Positions 8,113 to 14,558 of a DNA stretch of 25,520 nt are shown piece by piece. The stretch is from an uncultured Actinomycetes bacterium (GTDB lineage Bacteria; Actinomycetota; Actinomycetes; S36-B12; UBA5976): contig CAJBBC010000124.1 in the NCBI GenBank assembly GCA_903951185.1, positions 1 through 25,520 of the forward strand. Direction: 5' to 3'. The stretch's first letter is position 1. Every line of letters starts with the position of its first letter. A program made the translations under genes and the position numbers. The notes beneath the pieces were generated by a model. The model was given only the letters and a program-made list of their open reading frames with translations, had not been told where the DNA came from and searched no databases.

Positions 8113-8241
8113 ACTGCCTAAGAATCAGGACAGTATGTGTTAAATGCGATTAGATTAAGTAAATTAAAGTGGCTAGAAAAACTGGAAAATTAGCAAGTAT
8201 CCAAATGAACTCAAAACTTACCGAACTTTAGAAATGCGATT
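8113..8241. promoter_or_regulatory. Upstream region of the AceE-like gene with an 11-bp direct repeat
   Basis: The sequence AAATGCGATTA occurs at 8142-8152 and again at 8232-8242, exactly 90 bp apart. The second copy runs into the ATG. No Shine-Dalgarno and no terminator of the preceding gene are seen. Confidence 0.3.
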
Positions 8242-10632
8242 ATGAGCCTGATTCCGAATCGACGTGCACGAGTAGAAGTACTCGATGAAATTGCACAGCG
8301 AGTGCTCTGGCTTGCCACCAGAATTGTTGATAGCGCAAATCATGATCGAGAAACTGGCGATGGCGTAAAAGTAGGCGGACACCAAGCATCAAGTGCAAGT
8401 TTAGTTTCGGCTATGACGGCTCTTTATTTTTCACACCTGGGACCAAATGACAAAGTAAGTGTTAAGCCACATGCTTCGCCTACCTTTCACGCAATTCAAT
8501 ATTTGCTAGGTAATTTAGATAAGAGTTATTTAACTACTTTGCGAAAATTCGGTGGGTTACAGTCTTATCCATCGCGCACTAAAGACCCTGACCACCCTGA
8601 TTTTTCAACTGGTTCAGTGGGACTTGGCGCTGCAGCTCCACTATTTGCTGCTGTTACCCGCCGTTATGTGGATGCTCATTTTGGCGCCCGCCCTACTTCA
8701 CGTTTTATTGCGTTAATTGGCGACGCTGAATTAGACGAAGGCAATATTTGGGAAGCAATTGCAGATCCAGCTACAACTGGATTAGGCAATGTGATGTGGG
8801 TTGTCGACTTTAACCGACAGTCCCTTGATCGAATAGTCCCAGGTATTCGGATTCAGCAATGGCGCGCTCAATTCCAAGCTGCTGGTTGGCATGTAGTTGA
8901 AGTTAAATACGGTCCAAAACTTCAAAAAGCTTTCGTTGAGCCACACGGAAAAGATCTCGAAAACTGGATTGATCAGATGGCAAACGAACGCTATCAAGCG
9001 TTATTTGGGCTGGCACCCGAGCAAGTGCGTGAATTCTTTTTGCAAGATGCGCCAACCGAAGTCCGAGAATTTTGTGCAAACTATTCTGATGCGCAGTTAT
9101 ATGAATTAGTTACCGATCTTGGTGGCCATGATGTCGAAGCGTTACTAGATGCTTATGAGCAGTGCGATGCCGTAACCGATCGACCCAGCGTGGTATTTGC
9201 CTATACCGTTAAAGGTTGGGGTTTACCACTTGCTGGAAATCCACGGAACCATTCAATGCTGCTTACCTCAGAGCAAATTGATGTTCTTAGGTCTCGGATT
9301 CCGCTTACTACTGAAACTGAATGGGACCGTTTCGAACCAGCTTCCGAAGCTGGTCTATGGGCTGCAAGTCGTCAAAATCTGTTAGCTAAGCAAGTAAAGG
9401 CCGAACCAATTTCAATCGCGGTTCCTAATGGCACAGATTTAAGAGTGAGTAAACCAATTTCCACGCAAGAGGCTTTTGGTCGAATTCTGGTTGACCTCTC
9501 GCGTGATCCACAAATAGCTAGGCACTTAGTTACGACCGCACCGGATGTAGCCACTTCAACGAACTTAGCTGGGTTCATAAATAAATTTGGCGTATTTAGC
9601 CCCGAAGAACGTCCGCAGTTTGCTCAAGATGCACTAGTTAAATGGGTTGAAAGTCCAAGCGGACATCATATTGAACTCGGTATTAGTGAAATGAATTTAT
9701 TTTTACTACTTGGCCAACTTGGTTTGTCACAAGATTTATCTGATCAACGATTAATTCCGATTGGGACACTTTATGATCCATTTGTACTTCGCGGATTAGA
9801 CGCATTTGTTTATTCAACTTATTCTGCGGCCAGATTTATTGTGGCTGGCACACCTTCTGGAGTAACACTTGCACCAGAAGGTGGAGCACATCAATCAACT
9901 ATCACGGCATCGGTTGGCTTGGAGTTACCGAATGTAACGCTTATTGAACCTACTTATGCAACGGCTCTTGACTGGCTACTTTGTTCAGCAGTTAGCAAAA
10001 TAGCTGACCCAGGTAAACCAGATGCACTCGGCACTCTTGATGACGGTTCCTATTATTTCCGCTTAACTACGCGGCCGATTGATCAAACTCCATTTGAATT
10101 AGCCAGAACTCGTATCGGCGATGCATTATTACGCCGTCAAGTAATTGCTGGTGCCTACCGCTTACATGAAGGCGAAGCAGGTCCTAATTCACCTGTTGTC
10201 CAGATTGCCGCTAGTGGAGCAGTGATGCCTCAGGTATTAGCTGCGGCAGCAGAACTTACTTCAGAAGGTATTACCACCTACGTCATTGATGTCACATCTC
10301 TTGACCGTATTTATACAGCCTGGCAACGAACTTCAATTCAAGGAATCCGCACTGCAACAACGCCGTCTATCCCTGGCGCACTTAGAGCAGCATTTGATAT
10401 GGATGCACCGCTAGTAACTGTGCATGATGCGGCTTCGCACTCAATGGCCTGGCTGGGTGGCGCATTAGGTGTTCCAGTCGTGAGCCTTGGCGTAGATAGT
10501 TTTGGCCAATCTGGATCTGTAAACGATTTATATGACTACTTTGATCTAAATAGCGGTTCAATTGTCAATGCAGCTTTAGCAAGTTTGGCCATCCAAAAAA
10601 ATAAATCCCGAACGATAAATTCAGAGAATTAG
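8242..10632 (+). CDS. AceE/transketolase-like thiamine-diphosphate enzyme (pyruvate dehydrogenase E1-type, short form)
   Basis: This 796-residue protein is collinear with homodimeric pyruvate dehydrogenase E1 (AceE). It has GGHQASSAS with His47, PHASPTFHA (77-84), GGLQSYPSRTKDPDHPDFSTGSVGLGAAAP-like substrate-loop sequence at 104-133, and the ThDP motif from GDAELDEGNIWE (160-171) to Asn191 in NRQSLD. Pyrimidine-domain and transketolase C-terminal domains follow. AceE is usually near 890-920 residues, so this one is about 100 shorter, and no E2 or E3 subunit is nearby. It may be a paralogue acting on another 2-oxo acid or as a stand-alone ThDP enzyme. It is the last gene before the tRNA-derived repeat, so it belongs to the old chromosome. 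Confidence 0.82.
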   Translation: MSLIPNRRARVEVLDEIAQRVLWLATRIVDSANHDRETGDGVKVGGHQASSASLVSAMTALYFSHLGPNDKVSVKPHASPTFHAIQYLLGNLDKSYLTTLRKFGGLQSYPSRTKDPDHPDFSTGSVGLGAAAPLFAAVTRRYVDAHFGARPTSRFIALIGDAELDEGNIWEAIADPATTGLGNVMWVVDFNRQSLDRIVPGIRIQQWRAQFQAAGWHVVEVKYGPKLQKAFVEPHGKDLENWIDQMANERYQALFGLAPEQVREFFLQDAPTEVREFCANYSDAQLYELVTDLGGHDVEALLDAYEQCDAVTDRPSVVFAYTVKGWGLPLAGNPRNHSMLLTSEQIDVLRSRIPLTTETEWDRFEPASEAGLWAASRQNLLAKQVKAEPISIAVPNGTDLRVSKPISTQEAFGRILVDLSRDPQIARHLVTTAPDVATSTNLAGFINKFGVFSPEERPQFAQDALVKWVESPSGHHIELGISEMNLFLLLGQLGLSQDLSDQRLIPIGTLYDPFVLRGLDAFVYSTYSAARFIVAGTPSGVTLAPEGGAHQSTITASVGLELPNVTLIEPTYATALDWLLCSAVSKIADPGKPDALGTLDDGSYYFRLTTRPIDQTPFELARTRIGDALLRRQVIAGAYRLHEGEAGPNSPVVQIAASGAVMPQVLAAAAELTSEGITTYVIDVTSLDRIYTAWQRTSIQGIRTATTPSIPGALRAAFDMDAPLVTVHDAASHSMAWLGGALGVPVVSLGVDSFGQSGSVNDLYDYFDLNSGSIVNAALASLAIQKNKSRTINSEN

Positions 10633-10650
10633 TTAATAACTGCAGCAAGT

Positions 10651-10692
10651 AGGGCGGGTGGGGCTCGAACCCACGACCGAAGGATTATGAGT
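10651..10692 (-). repeat. Displaced 3' half of tRNA-Met (att-like direct repeat, copy A)
   Basis: Bases 10652-10692 are identical to 21282-21322 in the intact tRNA-Met gene (41 bp) and have the same orientation. The copy spans the 3' acceptor strand, T arm, variable loop, 3' anticodon stem and the anticodon loop, then stops matching. Base 10651 differs (position 72 would be T instead of C). No 5' half is present, so this is not a working tRNA. It has the form of the second attachment site left by integration into the tRNA. Confidence 0.85.
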
Positions 10693-10777
10693 TCGGCGAC
10701 GAGGATTGGGACTAACGTGACTTACCTAAGTTTACGAAGAAACATCCAAACAACTCGGATAGTGACGCAGTACTAAA

Positions 10778-10792
10778 CCCCTGTTTCTGGGG
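10778..10792. other. Small GC hairpin near the att copy
   Basis: CCCC-TGTTTCT-GGGG forms a four-pair stem with a seven-base loop. No T-run follows, so it is unlikely to be a terminator. It lies between tRNA copies A and B. Confidence 0.3.
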
Positions 10793-10799
10793 TAGTGCA

Positions 10800-10816
10800 G
10801 TGCACAAATAGTGCAC
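10800..10816. repeat. GTGCAC motif pair, 11 bp apart
   Basis: GTGCAC at 10800-10805 and at 10811-10816 are separated by five bases. A further AGTGCA starts at 10794. Each motif is itself palindromic. One-turn spacing next to an att-like site suggests protein binding, possibly integrase or excisionase arm sites (inference). Confidence 0.35.
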
Positions 10817-10831
10817 GTTTCCCTGCTTCGT

Positions 10832-10872
10832 GGGGCGGGTCGGGCTCGAACCGACGACCCACGGATTATGAG
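10832..10872 (-). repeat. Second tRNA-Met-like 3' half (att-like copy B) with compensated T stem
   Basis: These 41 bases align with the 3' half of the intact tRNA-Met with four differences by hand count. Two of them are on opposite strands of the T stem (GTCGG/CCGAC here, GTGGG/CCCAC in the tRNA), so pairing is kept. The match stops right after the anticodon loop (TTATGAG), the same break point as copy A. It looks like the 3' end of a tRNA from another lineage or one carried by an element's own att site. Confidence 0.75.
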
Positions 10873-10900
10873 GACGGCTTGAGCGTATCCGTCTATATCG

Positions 10901-10970
10901 TTTGATGTCGGTTTATGTAGTTATAGCAAGGCTTTGATGTAGTTTCTTGTTCGTTCGTGTCTTTTGATAT
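10901..10970. repeat. Three TTTGATRT motifs spaced about 31 bp
   Basis: TTTGATGT occurs at 10901-10908 and 10933-10940, and TTTGATAT at 10963-10970, giving start spacings of 32 and 30 bp. They may be arm-type sites of a lost tyrosine integrase or decayed repeats. Confidence 0.3.
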
Positions 10971-10979
10971 CTGAGCATG

Positions 10980-10996
10980 TTGTACGTGTTTTGTAC
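10980..10996. repeat. TTGTAC motif pair, 11 bp apart
   Basis: TTGTAC at 10980-10985 and 10991-10996 are separated by five bases. The layout is the same as the GTGCAC pair in the preceding junction segment. Confidence 0.35.
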
Positions 10997-11091
10997 ACAT
11001 GAGTCTTTTACCTATAAAGCGAAGAGAGCGATAACAACTAGATGATTGGTGGGACGAGTCGACCTCGACCCTTCTGATCGTTTATCAATAT

Positions 11092-12414
11092 CTACGATGG
11101 CATTTCAGCATTTGGCCGAGCGTAGTACCACCACGCAATGATTGCAGCTAGTAAGCCAAAGAAGCCACCCATTTTGAAGAACAGTTCGGGGGCGATAGTG
11201 GCAAGAAGAACTCCAAATCCAAATGGACCGTAGGCCGCAATTGCTGATGTCCATCCAATAACACTTCCGGCCTGACGACGTTCGAAGATCATTGGCATTT
11301 GTTTGAAAGTACTCGCGTTACCCACACCTGCGAAGAAGAATATCGCCAGCATTCCATACAAGAATTTCGGAAATTCATCCGCCGACGTAGGTGATAGAAA
11401 TTGTGACGTGTAAAGGGAAGTAGCTGCTATTCCGAGAGTTGATAAAACGGTCAATTTTGCGCCGCCCCACTTATCCGCAAGTGGTCCAGTTAAAACTCGA
11501 GTTGCTGAGCCAATTAAGGCACCCAAGAACGCATATCGCAGCGGTTCGATTCCTTGGCTGCCAAATACATTGGAACCATATATGTTGTAGATCATTAGGG
11601 CAAAAGCGGCAGCTAGTCCTGAGAATGTTCCAAAGGTAATGACATAAAGATAAGTCATAATCCAGGTGTGCTTGTTTGAGAAAATATCGAACTGATCGCG
11701 AATTCCTCTAGCTTGCACTGGAACGCTGCGCAAGAAATACCAAGCGACAATTACACCGATTACCACGAACGGCACCCACACGTATCCGGCATTCTGATAC
11801 CAAACTTCGATCGACCCTTCCTTGTTCTTAAGTGATTGCGATACTCCACCGAACAGGGCGAAGCCAGTTATCAGAGGTGTTACGAATTGAACAATACTTA
11901 CGCCAAAGTTGCCGATACCGGCTTGAATTCCAAGAGCTGTACCTTGTTTCGATCTTGGGAAGAAATATGAAGTACTTGGCATAAAGCCTGAAAAAGCACC
12001 ACCACCGATTCCAGCCAGTGCAGCCAATAGTAGGAGAGCATAAAACGGCGTATCGGGATTCTGTACTGCTATTGCCCAGCCAACTAGCGGAAAGATAAAC
12101 AGAAAAGTAGTAAACGTGACGAGCTTACGAGTGCCCAATATAGGAGGCAGAAATGTCCAAATTAAACGCAGAGTTCCGCCAGACAGGCCAGGCATTGCAG
12201 CCAGCCAATAAAGCTGATTCTTGGAAAGATCAAAACCTAAAGCATTCAATTTGGGTGCAATTGCAGACACAAGGAACCACGTCGCAAAACCCATTGACAG
12301 GCTGTAAGTAGTAATCCACAGCGTTCTCCAAGCCCTTCCTGAATCCCAAGTCTCCTCATTTTCAGGGTCCCAAGTTTCAAGCCAGTCTTGTCCGCGTACA
12401 GATGCTTTATTCAT
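11092..12414 (-). CDS. narK2: NarK2-type nitrate/nitrite transporter (MFS)
   Basis: This 440-residue protein has about twelve membrane segments. The N-terminus (WDPENEETWDSGRAWRTLWI) is typical of NarK2-type proteins. Arg83 in SGGTLRLIW is at the expected nitrate-contacting position of the second helix, and a second Arg lies in SATRVLTGPLADKWGG. The nitrate signature reads GIGGGAFSGFMPSTSYFFP (about 136-153), followed by GTALGIQAGIGNFGVSI. NarK2-type proteins mostly exchange nitrate for nitrite (family knowledge), which suits export of the narGHI product. ATG at 12414 is preceded by GGGAG. It follows narK1 after 36 bp, so the two are probably co-transcribed and are divergent from the regulator and narGHJI. 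Confidence 0.88.
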   Translation of the reverse strand: MNKASVRGQDWLETWDPENEETWDSGRAWRTLWITTYSLSMGFATWFLVSAIAPKLNALGFDLSKNQLYWLAAMPGLSGGTLRLIWTFLPPILGTRKLVTFTTFLFIFPLVGWAIAVQNPDTPFYALLLLAALAGIGGGAFSGFMPSTSYFFPRSKQGTALGIQAGIGNFGVSIVQFVTPLITGFALFGGVSQSLKNKEGSIEVWYQNAGYVWVPFVVIGVIVAWYFLRSVPVQARGIRDQFDIFSNKHTWIMTYLYVITFGTFSGLAAAFALMIYNIYGSNVFGSQGIEPLRYAFLGALIGSATRVLTGPLADKWGGAKLTVLSTLGIAATSLYTSQFLSPTSADEFPKFLYGMLAIFFFAGVGNASTFKQMPMIFERRQAGSVIGWTSAIAAYGPFGFGVLLATIAPELFFKMGGFFGLLAAIIAWWYYARPNAEMPS

Positions 12415-12450
12415 TTTTACTCCCGAGTGTTGTGGATCGTTCGATATATT

Positions 12451-13782
12451 TCAGTTTTGCGAATGCTCAAATTTGCGTGACAATTCAGGGCTTGCTTGGT
12501 GCAATAGGGAAACCACAGTGAAGTGCATCCATAGCGCTGCCGCCAATGTAATCAAAAACAGGACTAAGAATGTGGATTGCGGAAATCCGGTCCACGTTTG
12601 TGCAACTGCAAATAGTGGTGGCATAAAGAATCCACCTAGTGCACCTAACGAACCAACTAAGCCTCCAACGGCACCAACGTCTGATGAAAAATACTCAGGG
12701 ATATGTTTGTAGACTGCAGCTTTGCCAAATCCCATCGCGCATCCGATCACAACTATTAAGAAAGTGAATTGCACGACACCTATGTTCCAAGGCATAACCT
12801 CACGAGAAGTCCCGTCCGGCATTGTCAAAACAATGTACCCATACGGCATCATGAGAATTCCAGTTGCGACAAGCATTGTGCCGAAGGTGGCATACAAGAC
12901 TCGCCTAGCACCGATTTTGTCTGAAAGGTATCCGCCCATAGGGCGAAGCAGCGATGCCGGAAAAATGAATAATGCAGTGAGTAGCGCTGCGTCTCGTAAC
13001 TGTAAATGGTAAACGTCAATGTAGTACTTTGGCAGCCAGGCAGCTAATGCCACATATGCACCGAAAACGACAACGTAGTAGAGACTAAATCGCCAAACTC
13101 GAATTTGCTTCATTGGTAGCAACATGGATCGAATAGAACGCCCTTGACCAGGCTTCTTATCTTTTTTTGGAGCATAGATAAACATCGCTATTGCCATCAA
13201 GATAAGCAACACCGCATATACAAATGGAATGAAACGCCAGCCGCCCGGGATAAAGCCTCCAAAATAACCTGCTGTGGGGACGATGACCAATAAAGCAGGA
13301 GCAAGAAGTTTGGTTATGGATGCACCGACATTGCCGGCGCCAAACACACCGAGGGCAAAACCTTGACGATTTTGTGGCCACCAGGCGCTTACCCAAGAGA
13401 TACCGACACTAAATGAATTGCCGGCGAAACCTACGAGGAAGGCATAGAAAAGTAGGAGCTCGTAAGAAGCAACTCTTGATATCAAAAACGCAGGGATGGC
13501 CGTTACCGTAAGCATGATTATGAAGGCACTTCGTCCACCAATTCGGTCCGCCCAAATGCCACAAGGCAAGCGCCAGATTGCACCATTGAGGACGGCTACG
13601 GCGGAAATCCAGGAAAATTGCAGATCAGATAGTCCAAATTCATCCCGAATTGGGATGCCTAAGACCCCAAACATCAACCACACAGCAAACATCAACGTGA
13701 AGCCTGTTGTGGACAACAGCAATACTCGCCTCCGTCCCATTTCGCTGAGATCGTTGGAATTGGCTTGCATTTGCATAGTCAC
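12451..13782 (-). CDS. narK1: NarK1-type nitrate transporter (MFS)
   Basis: This 443-residue protein has about twelve membrane segments. Arg71 in LNGAIWRLPCG and a second Arg in SLLRPMGGYLSDKIG occupy the substrate-binding positions of NarK proteins. Signature blocks are GNSFSVGISWVSAWWP then GAGNVGASITK, and GFGKAAVYKHIPEYF then VGGLVGSLGALGGF. This pattern fits the NarK1 group, thought to import nitrate with protons, and the tandem with a NarK2 type recalls the NarK1-NarK2 fusion of Paracoccus. The start is given as GTG at 13782, six bases after TTTAAT on the minus strand. ATG at 13776 and 13770 are alternatives. No Shine-Dalgarno is present at any of them. Confidence 0.87.
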   Translation of the reverse strand: MTMQMQANSNDLSEMGRRRVLLLSTTGFTLMFAVWLMFGVLGIPIRDEFGLSDLQFSWISAVAVLNGAIWRLPCGIWADRIGGRSAFIIMLTVTAIPAFLISRVASYELLLFYAFLVGFAGNSFSVGISWVSAWWPQNRQGFALGVFGAGNVGASITKLLAPALLVIVPTAGYFGGFIPGGWRFIPFVYAVLLILMAIAMFIYAPKKDKKPGQGRSIRSMLLPMKQIRVWRFSLYYVVVFGAYVALAAWLPKYYIDVYHLQLRDAALLTALFIFPASLLRPMGGYLSDKIGARRVLYATFGTMLVATGILMMPYGYIVLTMPDGTSREVMPWNIGVVQFTFLIVVIGCAMGFGKAAVYKHIPEYFSSDVGAVGGLVGSLGALGGFFMPPLFAVAQTWTGFPQSTFLVLFLITLAAALWMHFTVVSLLHQASPELSRKFEHSQN

Positions 13783-13788
13783 AAATTC

Positions 13789-13794
13789 ATTAAA
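13789..13794 (-). promoter_or_regulatory. Candidate -10 box for narK1 (leaderless start)
   Basis: On the minus strand TTTAAT lies exactly six bases before GTG at 13782, with no Shine-Dalgarno between. It directly follows the 19-bp tandem repeat, so a protein bound there could control narK transcription. Confidence 0.35.
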
Positions 13795-13795
13795 G

Positions 13796-13836
13796 CACCA
13801 TTTTTATTATTTTTCACCATTTTTATTATTTTTCAC
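13796..13836. repeat. Two 19-bp tandem repeats plus a CAC stub in the nar divergent promoter
   Basis: The unit CACCATTTTTATTATTTTT occurs at 13796-13814 and again at 13815-13833, followed by CAC. The copies are identical. They fill the centre of the 78-bp gap between narK1 and the regulator. Identical iterons in a divergent promoter are a common form of regulator binding site. Slippage in an AT-rich stretch is the alternative. Confidence 0.6.
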
Positions 13837-13853
13837 GAAAAGTGTGATATAAA
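13833..13853 (+). promoter_or_regulatory. TCAC-N7-GTGA dyad abutting the -10 box of the regulator gene
   Basis: TCAC (13833-13836) and GTGA (13844-13847) form a dyad that ends where the -10-like TATAAA (13848-13853) begins. The ATG at 13861 lies seven bases after the box, so the message is probably leaderless. The location suits autoregulation, perhaps together with narK control. The -35 is poor. Confidence 0.4.
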
Positions 13854-13860
13854 TCTAACT

Positions 13861-14517
13861 ATGACCGCAAATACGGCCGATTCAAATACCCGGCAGCAAG
13901 TGCGCAAAGCCATAGAAATGGCTGCGAACCCTATTGCCATTTCTGAAATTTCTGAAGCTATCGGACTTCACGAGAACACTATTCGAGGCCACCTCAACGT
14001 ACTTTTGGCGCTTGGGGATGTAGAGAGAACCCAACTTTCAGCAACTCAGCGCGGTCGCCCAAAATGGCTTTATACAAAATCTAGCCGGCCGCATGAAATG
14101 GCAAACCACTTACTAAACGCACTGACTATTCGATTGTCCGAAGTCGGCGAACATGAATTGGTTGAAGAAGCAGCTGCCAGTTGGGCAGCGATGCTACCTT
14201 CACCTCGCCCAACCCAAAACATTGATGACGCGGTGGCGAATTTAGCAACTTCGCTGGAAGGCCTGGGATTCACTACCGAGCTCAGCAGCCTTGGCGATGC
14301 AGTAGCGGTTTCGAAATGCCCGTATGAACTTCTCGTTGGCGATAGTCCAATAATCTGTGACATTCATACTGCGTTAGCGTCCAAAATTCTTCATGACTCT
14401 GGTCAACCAGTGTCAATTGCGTCAATGGAAGTTTTTGCAACAAAAGGGGTTTGTATAGCCCGCTTAAATCGTGCTGATCGAGATCCGAAAAGACTAATAG
14501 ACGCTACCGATTACTAA
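13861..14517 (+). CDS. HTH regulator with SufR-like cysteine motif, probable nar regulator
   Basis: The product is 218 residues from ATG at 13861. Longer forms starting inside narK1 would cover the divergent promoter and are unlikely. Residues about 10-70 are a winged helix-turn-helix (AISEISEAIGLHENTIRGHLN, then a wing with RGRPKWLY). The C-terminal domain has Cys153-X12-Cys166, His169 (CPYELL...CDIH) and Cys198. A CX12C spacing followed by a third Cys is what SufR-type [Fe-S] regulators use. The protein could therefore sense oxygen, redox state or NO through a cluster, by inference. It is divergent from narK1K2 and 41 bp ahead of narG, so it may share the narGHJI transcript. Confidence 0.8.
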   Translation: MTANTADSNTRQQVRKAIEMAANPIAISEISEAIGLHENTIRGHLNVLLALGDVERTQLSATQRGRPKWLYTKSSRPHEMANHLLNALTIRLSEVGEHELVEEAAASWAAMLPSPRPTQNIDDAVANLATSLEGLGFTTELSSLGDAVAVSKCPYELLVGDSPIICDIHTALASKILHDSGQPVSIASMEVFATKGVCIARLNRADRDPKRLIDATDY

Positions 14518-14558
14518 CAAATTCCTTCCCACAAATTACATAACCTAATAAGGAGTCC

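Larger units (their letters stand above)
10633..11091. other. Non-coding junction with stacked tRNA-derived remnants
   Basis: No gene is supported in these 459 bases. They hold a 3'-half copy of tRNA-Met (10651-10692), a C4-loop-G4 hairpin (10778-10792), paired GTGCAC motifs (10800-10816), a second tRNA-like 3' half (10832-10872), three TTTGATRT motifs (10901-10970), paired TTGTAC motifs (10980-10996) and a faint third tRNA-like stretch (about 11048-11071). This mix is expected at the end of an integrated element where several integrations happened. No integrase fragment was recognised. Confidence 0.7.

Noticed and set aside
10651..10872. Two additional complete tRNA genes
   Set aside because: Only 3' halves are present. 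After the anticodon loop no complementary 5' anticodon stem, D arm or acceptor strand follows.
10873..11091. Remnant of an integrase gene in the junction
   Set aside because: No stretch resembling a tyrosine or serine recombinase could be recognised in any frame.
13765..13860. Longer N-terminus of the nar regulator from a TTG inside narK1
   Set aside because: It would translate the whole divergent promoter with its repeats, and the extra residues look like no HTH family. ATG 13861 with a -10 box seven bases upstream is better.
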